Origin: Acidovorax sp. FHTAMBA
GTDB taxonomy: Bacteria; Pseudomonadota; Gammaproteobacteria; Burkholderiales; Burkholderiaceae_C
Length of the DNA stretch: 64,000 bases
Direction: 5' to 3'
Assembly: GCF_038958875.1 (NCBI RefSeq)
Contig: NZ_CP152407.1
Location: forward strand, 3,913,501 to 3,977,500
In this document: piece after piece, positions 9,130-17,110 of the stretch
Numbering within the stretch: position 1 is the first letter of the stretch
How the letters are laid out: every line of letters begins with the position of its first letter
The notes under the pieces: model-generated
What the model was told of the DNA's origin: nothing
What the model saw: the letters and a program-made list of their open reading frames with translations, nothing else
Databases searched by the model: none
Translations under genes and position numbers: made by a program

Positions 9130-11649
9130 TTATTCCGACGCGCGGCGCAGTGTATCCACCACCGGGCGCAGCAGCACCTCACGCAGGCCCCACCAGCCCG
9201 CCGCCAGCGCCAGCACCGCGCCGGCCACGGCACCCGCCAGGGGCACCCAGGGTGCGGCGGTCCAGGCAAAGTCGAACACGAAGCGCGCCAGCGCCCAGCC
9301 CACACCCACCGCCACGGCACTGGCCAGAAAACCCGCCAGCAGGCCCACGCCCATCAGCTCGGCGCGCTGCACCTGCCGCAGCAGGCTGGCGCGCGCGCCC
9401 ACGGCGCGCATGATGGCGTATTCGCGTGCGCGCTCTTCGCGCGTGGCCGTGACGGCGGCAAACAGCACCACCAGGCCCGCCGCCAGCGTGAAGGCAAACA
9501 GGAACTCCACCGCGCGGATCACCTGCTCCAGCACGCGCTGCACCTGGGCAATGGTGGCGCCCATGTCCACGTTGGTGATGTTGGGAAACTGGCGCACCAG
9601 GCCGTTGTCGAAGCCGTTGGTGTCGGGCGCGCGGTAGGCTGCAAGATACGTCACGGGCACGCCCTCCAGCTCTGCCACGGGGTACATCACGAAGAAGTTG
9701 GCCCGCATGGAGCCCCAGTCCACCTTGCGCAGGCTGGTGATGCGCGCTTCCTTCTGCACGCCGCCCATGTCGAACAACAGGCGGTCACCCATGCGCAGGC
9801 CCAGGGTTTCGGCAATGCCTTCCTCGACGCTGATGGCGCCCTCTTCGCCGGGCGTCCAGGCGCCCGCCACCACCTGGTTGTGGGGCGGCGCCTCCACGGC
9901 GTTCGACAGGTTGAATTCGCGGTCCACCAGGCGCTTGGCACGGTCTTCGGTGTAGTCGGCCGGGCCCACAGGTTGGCCGTTCACGGCCAGCAGGCGGCCG
10001 CGGATCATGGGGTACCAGTCGTACCTGGCAACGCCGCCGTCCTTGAGCGTTTGCTGGAAGGCGTCGGCCTGGTCAGGCATCACGTTGATCACAAACCGGT
10101 TGGGCGCATCGGGCGGGGTGGCCTGGCGCCAGCTGTCCACCAGGTCGGTGCGCAGCAGCACCAGCAGCACCAGGGCCAGCAGGCCCACGGCCAGGCTGCT
10201 CACCTGCACCACGGCATAGGCCGGGCGGGCCGATATCTGCCGTGTGGCCAGTACCAGCCAGCGGGGCGCGGTGGCCTCGTTCACGCTCTTGCGCAGCAGC
10301 TTCACCGCCACCCACGACAGCCCGGCAAAGAGGGCTACTGCCCCGGCAAAGCCGCCCACGGCGATCAGGCCGAGGGTGATGTCGCTGCTCACGGCCAGCA
10401 GCAGGGCGGCAAAGCCCGCCACCCCGATGCCCAGCACCGCCAGCGAGGCAGGCTTGAGCCCGCCCACGTCGCGCCGGATGACGCGCAGCGGCGGCACCTG
10501 GGCCAGCTGCAGCACGGGCGGCAGGCCAAAGGCAAACAGCAGCGTGAGCCCCATGCCCAGCCCGAACGCCACCGGCCACAGGCTGGGCGGCGGCAGGGTC
10601 GATTCGACCAGTCCCGCCAGCATCAACACAAAGGCGTAGTGCACCAGGTAGCCCAGCGCCACACCCAGCGCGCTGGCAAAAACGCCCACCAAGGCAAATT
10701 CGGCCGTGTAGGCGCCCGCAATGGTGCGCTGGCTTTGCCCCAGCACCCGCAGCATGGCCGAGGCATCCAGGTGCTCGGCCGCAAAGCCGCGCGCCGCCAG
10801 CGCCACGGCCACGGCCGATAGCAGCGCGGCCAGCAGGGCCACCAGGCTCAGGAATTTCTGCGCCCGGTCCAGCGTCTGGCGCATTTCCGGACGGCCGCTT
10901 TCGAGCGACTCCACCCGTACGCCATGCACATCGGGTTTTTTCGATTCCGCCTCGGCCCATTCACTGAAGGCCTTGACGGCGGCAGCAGACCCGATGACGG
11001 CAAAGCGATAGGTCAGGCGGCTGGCGGGCTGCACCAGGCCGGTAGCGGGCAGGTCGGCCTCGTTCACCATCACGCGGGGGGCAAAGCTCATGAAGCCGCC
11101 GCCGCGGTCGGGCTCGATCACGATGATGCGCGCGATGCGCAGCTGCGCATCGCCCAGCAGCAGCATGTCGCCCATGGCCAGGTTGAGCGATTCGAGCAGC
11201 GGGGCATCCACCCAGACCTCGCCGGGCGCAGGGATGTCGCGGGTGGGCTGGTCAAGCGCGCCGGGGGCATCGGCCACCTTGAGGCTGCCGCGCAGCGGAT
11301 AGCCCGGCGGCACACTTTTGAGCGCCACCAGCTTGCTGGCGCCGCCCTGGGCATCACTGGCGCGGCCCATGGTGGGAAAGCCCAGCGTGGTCACGGTCTG
11401 CAGGCCCAGGGCCTTGGCCTGCTCGACAAACGCGGGGGGCGTAGGGTTGTCGCTGGCCACCACAGCATCGCCGCCAAGCAGCTGCAAGGCATCGCGCTGC
11501 AGGCCGCCTTGCAGGCGGTCGGCAAAAAAACCGACCGACGTGAGGGCTGCCACCGCCAGCGTAACGGCCACGATCAGCAGCCGCAACTCGCCCGCGCGCA
11601 GGTCACGGGCCAGCGTGCGCCAGCCCAAGCGTAGAAAAGACAGGTTCAT
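9130..11649 (-). CDS. FtsX-like ABC transporter permease (YbbP/LolC-like)
   Basis: An 839-residue inner-membrane permease with two FtsX/MacB-type modules: an N-terminal helix (LRLLIVAVTLAVAALTSVGF), a large periplasmic domain, a block of helices in the middle (AAVALAARGFAAEHL and on), a second periplasmic domain and a C-terminal helix set ending with the typical EYAIMRAVGA...LRQV segment. The architecture matches YbbP-type permeases, which work with an ATPase such as YbbA. No ATPase is next to it. The ATG at 11649 starts directly at the conserved N-terminus; longer frames upstream are Arg-rich and unlikely. The membrane C13 peptidase ends 40 bases upstream. Confidence 0.85.
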   Translation of the reverse strand: MNLSFLRLGWRTLARDLRAGELRLLIVAVTLAVAALTSVGFFADRLQGGLQRDALQLLGGDAVVASDNPTPPAFVEQAKALGLQTVTTLGFPTMGRASDAQGGASKLVALKSVPPGYPLRGSLKVADAPGALDQPTRDIPAPGEVWVDAPLLESLNLAMGDMLLLGDAQLRIARIIVIEPDRGGGFMSFAPRVMVNEADLPATGLVQPASRLTYRFAVIGSAAAVKAFSEWAEAESKKPDVHGVRVESLESGRPEMRQTLDRAQKFLSLVALLAALLSAVAVALAARGFAAEHLDASAMLRVLGQSQRTIAGAYTAEFALVGVFASALGVALGYLVHYAFVLMLAGLVESTLPPPSLWPVAFGLGMGLTLLFAFGLPPVLQLAQVPPLRVIRRDVGGLKPASLAVLGIGVAGFAALLLAVSSDITLGLIAVGGFAGAVALFAGLSWVAVKLLRKSVNEATAPRWLVLATRQISARPAYAVVQVSSLAVGLLALVLLVLLRTDLVDSWRQATPPDAPNRFVINVMPDQADAFQQTLKDGGVARYDWYPMIRGRLLAVNGQPVGPADYTEDRAKRLVDREFNLSNAVEAPPHNQVVAGAWTPGEEGAISVEEGIAETLGLRMGDRLLFDMGGVQKEARITSLRKVDWGSMRANFFVMYPVAELEGVPVTYLAAYRAPDTNGFDNGLVRQFPNITNVDMGATIAQVQRVLEQVIRAVEFLFAFTLAAGLVVLFAAVTATREERAREYAIMRAVGARASLLRQVQRAELMGVGLLAGFLASAVAVGVGWALARFVFDFAWTAAPWVPLAGAVAGAVLALAAGWWGLREVLLRPVVDTLRRASE

Positions 11650-11689
11650 GGCGCTGCACCTTAGCGCAAATGCAACGCTCTGGCGACGC

Positions 11690-13339
11690 TCAGGGCTTTG
11701 CGGCTGCCGCAGCCACCTGCGGCGCGGCGCCGCCGCCCTGATGAGCCTGCGCCGTCTGCAGGCGTTGCTCCAGCGCCTGCAGCACCGGGGCAATCTGTGC
11801 CCCTACGTGGATCTGCGGGTTGGAGAAGCCGTCTTGCTTGCCCGCCTCCACCTCGCGCTGCGCAATCACGGGGACGGCCTTGGCAAAGGCTTCGGTGAAC
11901 GAATGTGTCTGGCGCAGCTGTTCGTGGAACACCGCCCGGCCAAAGAAGGTGAGTTCGGAGCGCGTGCCGCAGCCATATGACGTGTGCGTGGCATCGGCGG
12001 CGGTCATGATGAGGCTGCTGTCGGTAGCCAGGGGCTCGATCCAGCCGCCCGAGAAACAGGCCGACACGGCAATCACGCGGTGGCGGATGCCCGCCCCGTC
12101 CAGCATGGCGCGCAGCATTTCGGGCGTGACGGGGGGCACCTCCAGCGGCCAGTGCGAGGCCGCCAACTCATGGTTGCGCGCACCGTGCGAGGTCATGTAG
12201 ATCACCAGCACATCGCTGTCGCGGTCCATGCGCTGGGCCAGCGCAGCGATGGCACGCTGCAGGTTCTGCGGCGTGGCCCAGGCATGGGTGTCTGCAGTTT
12301 CGGCATGGTTGAGCAGGTGGAGCACGCGGCCCTGGGCGTCAAAGCGCTCTTGCGGCAGCGTGCTGACCATGGTGCTTTCACGCCGGAACACGTTTTCGCT
12401 GGCGTAGGGGGCAAACACAAGCCCATAGACCTCCACCACGCCATCGCGGCCCGCGGGCAGCGCCTGTACCTGGCGTTCCCACAGCGCCTGCTGGTTTTCA
12501 AAGACCGCCTGCGAGAGCGCAAGCGGTGCGGGCTCCTGCGGTGCCGGCGCCGCATCGCCCGATGGGGCCGACGCAGCGGCCAGGGCCTGATGATCCGGCT
12601 CCCAGGGCTGGTCCTGAAACAGCCACATCCCCACGCCGATCACAGTCGCCATCGCCACCGAAAAGATCGATGTGCGCACCCGCGAGCGGATGAAGCGCGC
12701 ACTCACCACCACCATCGTGGCCAGCACCCACAGTGTGAGCACCCCGTAGGCAACCCAAAAAACCATGCCCGCCACATCGCTGGCCCACAGGTCAGGCCTG
12801 TAGGCTAGCGCGCCCGTTAACGCGTACAGCAGCAACAAAGGCGCCAGGGGCGCCCAGGCAGACAGCACGTACCACGCCGCCAGCCCTCCCAATGGCCCCG
12901 ATCCGGCGGGCAAAGAATGCTCTGCGGCAGCACGCTGCGCCGGAGCCATGGCCCACCAGCCGAGCCACAGCAGCACCAGGCTTGCCCACATCGGCGCCAG
13001 CCAGCCCCGCAGATTGAACTGGGCAGGGCCCACCACCTGGAACCGGGCCGCCCCCACCAGCAAAGCAGCGCCCAGCAGCGACAGCACCAGCACCTGCCAG
13101 GGGGAAGGCGCCGCGGCGGCGGTGCGCGGCCGAAGGAACAACGCGGCCCTCAGGCCTTCGCGCATCCAGCCCCACAGGGACAGCCTGGCCGGTGCCTGGG
13201 CCAAAGACCCGGAGGAAGCCACGGCGGTGGACGGCACAGGTGGCCCTTCCCCCAGCGGGATTTCGATCTTGGCGGGCTCAGGCCCCCACTGGCTGGGCAG
13301 GGTATCGGCCCAGTCGCTCTTGGCGTTCAGGTCTTTCAT
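11690..13339 (-). CDS. Membrane-anchored C13 family peptidase (legumain-like)
   Basis: A 549-residue protein. A Pro-rich cytoplasmic start is followed by about five hydrophobic segments (about 82-100, 111-131, 151-180, 189-215, 224-241), then a soluble C-terminal domain with the caspase-like dyad of clan CD: YMTSHGARNHE (His385) and IAVSACFSGGW (Cys428). Family C13 enzymes cut after Asn or Asp; bacterial members of this kind are uncharacterised. The catalytic domain should lie outside the cytoplasm. It precedes the FtsX-like permease by 40 bases on the same strand. The start lacks a clear ribosome binding site, so the N-terminal limit is less sure. Confidence 0.82.
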   Translation of the reverse strand: MKDLNAKSDWADTLPSQWGPEPAKIEIPLGEGPPVPSTAVASSGSLAQAPARLSLWGWMREGLRAALFLRPRTAAAAPSPWQVLVLSLLGAALLVGAARFQVVGPAQFNLRGWLAPMWASLVLLWLGWWAMAPAQRAAAEHSLPAGSGPLGGLAAWYVLSAWAPLAPLLLLYALTGALAYRPDLWASDVAGMVFWVAYGVLTLWVLATMVVVSARFIRSRVRTSIFSVAMATVIGVGMWLFQDQPWEPDHQALAAASAPSGDAAPAPQEPAPLALSQAVFENQQALWERQVQALPAGRDGVVEVYGLVFAPYASENVFRRESTMVSTLPQERFDAQGRVLHLLNHAETADTHAWATPQNLQRAIAALAQRMDRDSDVLVIYMTSHGARNHELAASHWPLEVPPVTPEMLRAMLDGAGIRHRVIAVSACFSGGWIEPLATDSSLIMTAADATHTSYGCGTRSELTFFGRAVFHEQLRQTHSFTEAFAKAVPVIAQREVEAGKQDGFSNPQIHVGAQIAPVLQALEQRLQTAQAHQGGGAAPQVAAAAAKP

Positions 13340-13487
13340 GGGGAGCGATCATGCCATTGCAGGTGTGGCGTGGGTCGGCGCGCCTGTCAGTGTCTGCGCC
13401 TGTGCAGATGGGGGCTGCAACGTCACCTGCTGCCGTGCAGCATCTTCAGGCCCGGCCTGCTCTCCCCGCTACGATCGCATCGCCGTT

Positions 13488-14474
13488 TCAGTCAGCGGGG
13501 GCGCCACCCTTGGCCACGGGTACAACCGGGGACAGCGCCAATTGCGGCTGCAGCACCAGGCGGTCGGCGCCGCTGTAGCAGACAAACCGCCGGTTGGTGG
13601 CGCGCCCGATGGCGCACAGGCCCAGCTGCTGGGCCACGGCGTGTCCCATCTGGGTCATGCCGCTGCGGGACACCACGATGGGTACGCCCATCTGTGCGGA
13701 CTTGATGACCATTTCGCTGGTGAGTCGGCCTGTGGTGTAGAACACCTTGTCGGCGCCCGACATGGGGGAGTGCAGGCCGCCCGCTGAAACGTCGAGTGGC
13801 TGCGTGGGGCCGGAGTGCGCCGAGGAAGCATCGCTTTCCAGCGTGCTGCCATCGGTATGCATCCACATCCATCCGGCAATGGTGTCGATGGCGTTGTGGC
13901 GGCCGACATCTTCCACGAAGGTGAGCAGCTTTTCGCCCTGGAACAGCGCGCATCCGTGCACGGAGCCCGCGGACTTGTAGGTGGTCTCCTTGAGGCGGAT
14001 GGCGTTGACGATGCCGTACAGCTCGCCCTGTGTCAGACGCGCCTCGGGGAGGGTGATGCGGTCCACCTCATCCATGAGCCCGCCGAACACACTTCCCTGC
14101 CCGCAGCCGGTGGTCACCACCTTGCTGGCAGTGCGCTCTTCAATGCGGGCAATGCCGTGGCGCGTGCGCACGGCGGCGGCGTGCACCTCCCAATCGACGG
14201 TGATGGATTCAATGTCGAACACGGACTCCACCAGCCGCTGGTTGCGCAGGTAGCCCAGCACCAGCAACTCTGGCTGAGCGCCCAGCGTCATGAGGGTGAC
14301 AAGCTCGCGTTTGTCCACATAGATGGTGAGCGGGCGCTCGGCCGGGATCTGCACGTGCTCGCGCTCGCCGAATTCGTTGACAACCTCCACCTGGTGCGTG
14401 AGCGGCGCCTGCGCCTGCGTCAGTCGCGGCAGCGCAGGGAAAACGGGTGGTGTAGCGGGAGAAGGTGAAGCCAT
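13488..14474 (-). CDS. fdhD: Formate dehydrogenase accessory sulfurtransferase FdhD
   Basis: A 328-residue FdhD protein. It transfers sulfur from a cysteine desulfurase to the molybdenum bis-MGD cofactor and is needed for active formate dehydrogenase. The signature TTGCGQGSVFGG holds Cys124, the expected persulfide-carrying residue; the second Cys of the E. coli CxxC is replaced by Gly. Other conserved parts are RPLTIYVDKREL, VEDVGRHNAIDTI and TTGRLTSEMVIKSAQMG. I chose ATG 14474 (MASPSP) because the frame upstream of it crosses the terminator region. It is the last gene of the formate region and lies just after a terminator, so it may have its own promoter. Confidence 0.92.
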   Translation of the reverse strand: MASPSPATPPVFPALPRLTQAQAPLTHQVEVVNEFGEREHVQIPAERPLTIYVDKRELVTLMTLGAQPELLVLGYLRNQRLVESVFDIESITVDWEVHAAAVRTRHGIARIEERTASKVVTTGCGQGSVFGGLMDEVDRITLPEARLTQGELYGIVNAIRLKETTYKSAGSVHGCALFQGEKLLTFVEDVGRHNAIDTIAGWMWMHTDGSTLESDASSAHSGPTQPLDVSAGGLHSPMSGADKVFYTTGRLTSEMVIKSAQMGVPIVVSRSGMTQMGHAVAQQLGLCAIGRATNRRFVCYSGADRLVLQPQLALSPVVPVAKGGAPAD

Positions 14475-14558
14475 GGGGCGAATATACGCAGTGCCATCCC
14501 CTGCGAACGTATGGAGGGTTTTCGCGGGAATACCGTGGCGGTACTGCGCACAATGAAA

Positions 14559-14590
14559 AAAGCCGCGCACCATTTGCTGGGCGCGGCTTT
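14559..14590 (-). terminator. Rho-independent terminator of the fdh operon
   Basis: Perfect 10-bp stem AAAGCCGCGC / GCGCGGCTTT with a 12-base loop. On the minus strand it is followed by a run of Ts. It starts 24 bases after the stop of the last small gene of the operon and separates it from fdhD. Confidence 0.85.
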
Positions 14591-14613
14591 CATGGTGGGG
14601 GCAAACGCCGATG

Positions 14614-15000
14614 TCAGGACTTGGGCGCCGATGCCGCGGCAGCGGGCGTGAGCGTGCTTGGGGGGCTGCTGGCGGTGCCTGGTGGCGAATGGGCGCCCGC
14701 TGCTTCTATGGGCTTGGCGGCAGGGGGCGTGTATGCGAACGGACCGGGATCGGGGCAGGCAGCAGCGGGCGCGGCCGACGGTTTGGCCGACGAGTTTGTC
14801 TTGCGGTAATGGGCCGCCACGCGGTCTTGCGCCAGGCACAGCTTGTAGCCATCAACCTTTGCAGACCAGGCGGACCGCGCCGCCGCCTCAGCCGCCTTGG
14901 CAGCGGCTTCCGGCGACGGGGCTGGCAGCTTGGCTGCGGCGAAGGTGCAGACACTGGCAGCGCACAAAGCCACCAAGGATGAACGGGAGAATTTATTCAT
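14614..15000 (-). CDS. Small exported Ala/Pro-rich protein at the end of the fdh operon
   Basis: A 128-residue protein of unknown function. It has a signal peptide (MNKFSRSSLVALCAASVCTF, cleavage near AAA-K), a helical Ala/Glu-rich part (about 35-50), a central stretch with Cys residues (YKLCLAQDRVAAHYRK and AAACPDPG) and a long low-complexity Pro/Ala/Ser tail, which suggests a periplasmic protein. It starts 11 bases after the cytochrome b subunit and ends just before the operon terminator, so it is very probably cotranscribed with the periplasmic formate dehydrogenase. I recognise no family. GAGG nine bases before the ATG supports the start. Confidence 0.7.
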   Translation of the reverse strand: MNKFSRSSLVALCAASVCTFAAAKLPAPSPEAAAKAAEAAARSAWSAKVDGYKLCLAQDRVAAHYRKTNSSAKPSAAPAAACPDPGPFAYTPPAAKPIEAAGAHSPPGTASSPPSTLTPAAAASAPKS

Positions 15001-15011
15001 GGTGCAAAACC

Positions 15012-16241
15012 TCATACCTGCGCGGGTTGACCCGCAGATGGCGTGGTGGCGTCGGCGGCCTGTGGGCTTGCGCTGCGCTGGCGGGGGATCTTTCCTGCCT
15101 GAACGTCGTCATACCAGAGCTCGTGGTGCTCCTTGGCCCACCCTTCGCTGACGTACCCTGTCCGCATGGCCTTGTAAGCGCCGCGCATGCCTACGGTGCC
15201 CATGTAGACGTGACCGCAGATCAACGCCATCATCCAGATTGCCAGAGAAGCATGGATCATGTGGGCAATCTGCATGTCACTGCGCACGTCACCGAACCCG
15301 GGAATGAGTTTGTCCAGCACCAGGCCCGACGCAACCACGAAAATGCCCGGGATGGTGATGCCCCACCAGAAAAGTCCCTTTTCACCCGCGTTGAAGCGGT
15401 GCGAAGGAACCTGGTGGTCTCCGCCCAGCATGCCACCACCCTTGGACAACCACACGAAATCAGCGCGGTTGGCGATGTTGTCCTTGACGAAAGTCAGGAT
15501 GATCACCAGAAGGGACACGGCAAACAGCGGGCCCATGAAGTTGTGCACGTTCTTGAGCACGTAGGTGAGCCAACCAAAAAGGGTGGCCCCCATGATGGGC
15601 AACAGAAAGAACTTGCCAAACGCCATGACGATGCCCGAGATGGCCAGTGCAATGAACGCAAACGCGTTCGACCAATGCGCGGCGCGTTCAAACGGCGTGA
15701 AGCGTTCGATGCGGCGCGGTCCAACACCATCGGCATGCTGATGTCCCAGCGGCCCCTTCACAAAGTAAAAAATGGCCAATGCCAGCAGCACGATGGCGAA
15801 CAACGCCGCGCCGTACGGGATGATCCAGTTGTTGCGCACCTGTCTCCAGGCCTCTCCCGCATTGGTCACGCGGGAGCCGGGATACTGCACAAACGGCTGG
15901 ATCAGGTTGCCGGCCTCTGGCGCCTGGCTTTTGGGCAGGCTGCTGTACCCGGTTACGCCCTGCCCCACCTGACGCCACATGGGCGCGTTGTTGCCCGGCT
16001 GCACCTTGGCGCGTTCGCCATTCGTCTGCTCGGCATATTTGGGGTCTGCGCTGGCATCCGGCCTGACCTCAAAAATGTTCTGGCTCTGAATGCCACCCGG
16101 GGCTGCGACTGCTGGCGCGGCGGGAGCAGCAGGCGCATTGGCCACAGAAGCCGCTCCATCGGGCGCGGCGGGAGCCTGCGCATGGGCGGGTGCCCAGGCA
16201 AGCCCGGCCGCCAATGCGAGGGACCACACGATATGTTTCAT
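15012..16241 (-). CDS. fdhC: Formate dehydrogenase gamma subunit, cytochrome b556
   Basis: A 409-residue membrane subunit that binds haem b and passes electrons from periplasmic formate oxidation to the quinone pool. After a signal peptide (cut near AHAQA) there is an unusual Ala/Pro-rich periplasmic extension of about 115 residues, then five hydrophobic helices (WIIPYGAALFAIVLLALAIF; AFAFIALAISGIVMAFG; GPLFAVSLLVIILTF; WGITIPGIFVVASGLVL; LAIWMMALICGHVYMG). Candidate haem ligands are His in AHWSNAF, NVHNFMG and CGHVY. E. coli FdnI is only about 217 residues, so this is the longer Wolinella-type form. It lies nine bases after the small lipoprotein gene. Confidence 0.9.
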   Translation of the reverse strand: MKHIVWSLALAAGLAWAPAHAQAPAAPDGAASVANAPAAPAAPAVAAPGGIQSQNIFEVRPDASADPKYAEQTNGERAKVQPGNNAPMWRQVGQGVTGYSSLPKSQAPEAGNLIQPFVQYPGSRVTNAGEAWRQVRNNWIIPYGAALFAIVLLALAIFYFVKGPLGHQHADGVGPRRIERFTPFERAAHWSNAFAFIALAISGIVMAFGKFFLLPIMGATLFGWLTYVLKNVHNFMGPLFAVSLLVIILTFVKDNIANRADFVWLSKGGGMLGGDHQVPSHRFNAGEKGLFWWGITIPGIFVVASGLVLDKLIPGFGDVRSDMQIAHMIHASLAIWMMALICGHVYMGTVGMRGAYKAMRTGYVSEGWAKEHHELWYDDVQAGKIPRQRSASPQAADATTPSAGQPAQV

Positions 16242-16249
16242 GGCGGGCC

Positions 16250-16486
16250 TCACTTGGCGGTGGTGCGGGGATATTCGTTCTGACCGTACTGCAGCCGCGT
16301 CTTGAGTTGCGCTTCCCAGCTGGCCTTGTCGCCGGCTTTCCAGCCCGGTTCAGTGAAGTTGCTGCCCGTGCCAGCATAGGGCGCCGCATCACTGCGAATG
16401 CCTGCGCCGGTCTGGGGGTGCTCGCCACAGGCGCTCAGCGCTGCGGCGGCAAACAGGGTGGTGAGGAGCAGATGCGAACGCTTCAT
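16250..16486 (-). CDS. Small lipoprotein within the fdh operon
   Basis: A 78-residue predicted lipoprotein: a signal sequence with lipobox LSACG (Cys20), then a short hydrophilic stretch containing FTEPGWKAGDKASWEAQL. Its ATG overlaps the stop of fdhB (ATGA) and is preceded by a perfect AGGAGG, so it is both coupled and strongly initiated. The position between the iron-sulfur and cytochrome b subunits suggests an accessory subunit or assembly factor on the periplasmic face. That is inference; I recognise no characterised family. Confidence 0.8.
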   Translation of the reverse strand: MKRSHLLLTTLFAAAALSACGEHPQTGAGIRSDAAPYAGTGSNFTEPGWKAGDKASWEAQLKTRLQYGQNEYPRTTAK

Positions 16487-17100
16487 GACTTGCCTCCTGA
16501 AGGCTGACCCGCCTGTTGCGAACCATAGGCCGTACCCCAGCCCCACACTTCGGCGCCCTTGCCACGCTGTACCACGCGGTTGCGGAAGATGTCCGCCACC
16601 ACGTCGCCATCACCGGCCAGGAGGGCTTTGGTGGAGCACATTTCTGCGCACGCGGGGAGCTTGCCTTCAGCCAGGCGGTTGCGGCCGTATTTTTCAAATT
16701 CTGCCTGGCTGCCGTGCGTCTCGGGGCCGCCAGCGCAGAACGTGCATTTGTCCATCTTGCCGCGCACACCGAAAGTACCCGACGAGGGGAACTGGGGAGC
16801 GCCGAAGGGGCAGGCATAGCTGCAGTAACCGCAGCCAATGCACACATCCTTGTCATGCAGCACCACACCCTCTTCGGTGCGGTAGAAGCAGTTGACCGGG
16901 CAGACGGCCATGCAGGGCGCGTCACTGCAGTGCATGCAGGCGACCGAAATGGACTTTTCGCCGGGCACCCCGTCATTGAGCGTCACGACGCGGCGACGGT
17001 TCACACCCCAGGGAACCTCGTGCTCGTTCTTGCAGGCCGTCACGCAGCCATTGCATTCGATGCAGCGCTCTGCATCACAGATAAATTTCATTCGTGCCAT
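16483..17100 (-). CDS. fdhB: Formate dehydrogenase iron-sulfur subunit
   Basis: A 205-residue ferredoxin-type subunit carrying electrons from FdhA to the cytochrome b subunit. Four [4Fe-4S] motifs are visible: CIECNGCVTAC (13-23), CMHCSDAPCMAVC (55-67), CIGCGYCSYAC (87-97) and CTFC (119-122) with later partners in PACAEMC. It lacks the C-terminal membrane helix of E. coli FdnH/FdoH (about 290-300 residues), again like the Wolinella-type enzyme. It has no signal peptide and would be exported together with the TAT-signal-bearing alpha subunit. It lies 10 bases after fdhA. Confidence 0.92.
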   Translation of the reverse strand: MARMKFICDAERCIECNGCVTACKNEHEVPWGVNRRRVVTLNDGVPGEKSISVACMHCSDAPCMAVCPVNCFYRTEEGVVLHDKDVCIGCGYCSYACPFGAPQFPSSGTFGVRGKMDKCTFCAGGPETHGSQAEFEKYGRNRLAEGKLPACAEMCSTKALLAGDGDVVADIFRNRVVQRGKGAEVWGWGTAYGSQQAGQPSGGKS

Positions 17101-17110
17101 TGCCGTCTCC

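Noticed and set aside
13340..13487. Small gene between the C13 peptidase and fdhD
   Set aside because: Frames crossing this region on the plus strand are antisense to fdhD or the peptidase and have no family features or ribosome binding site.
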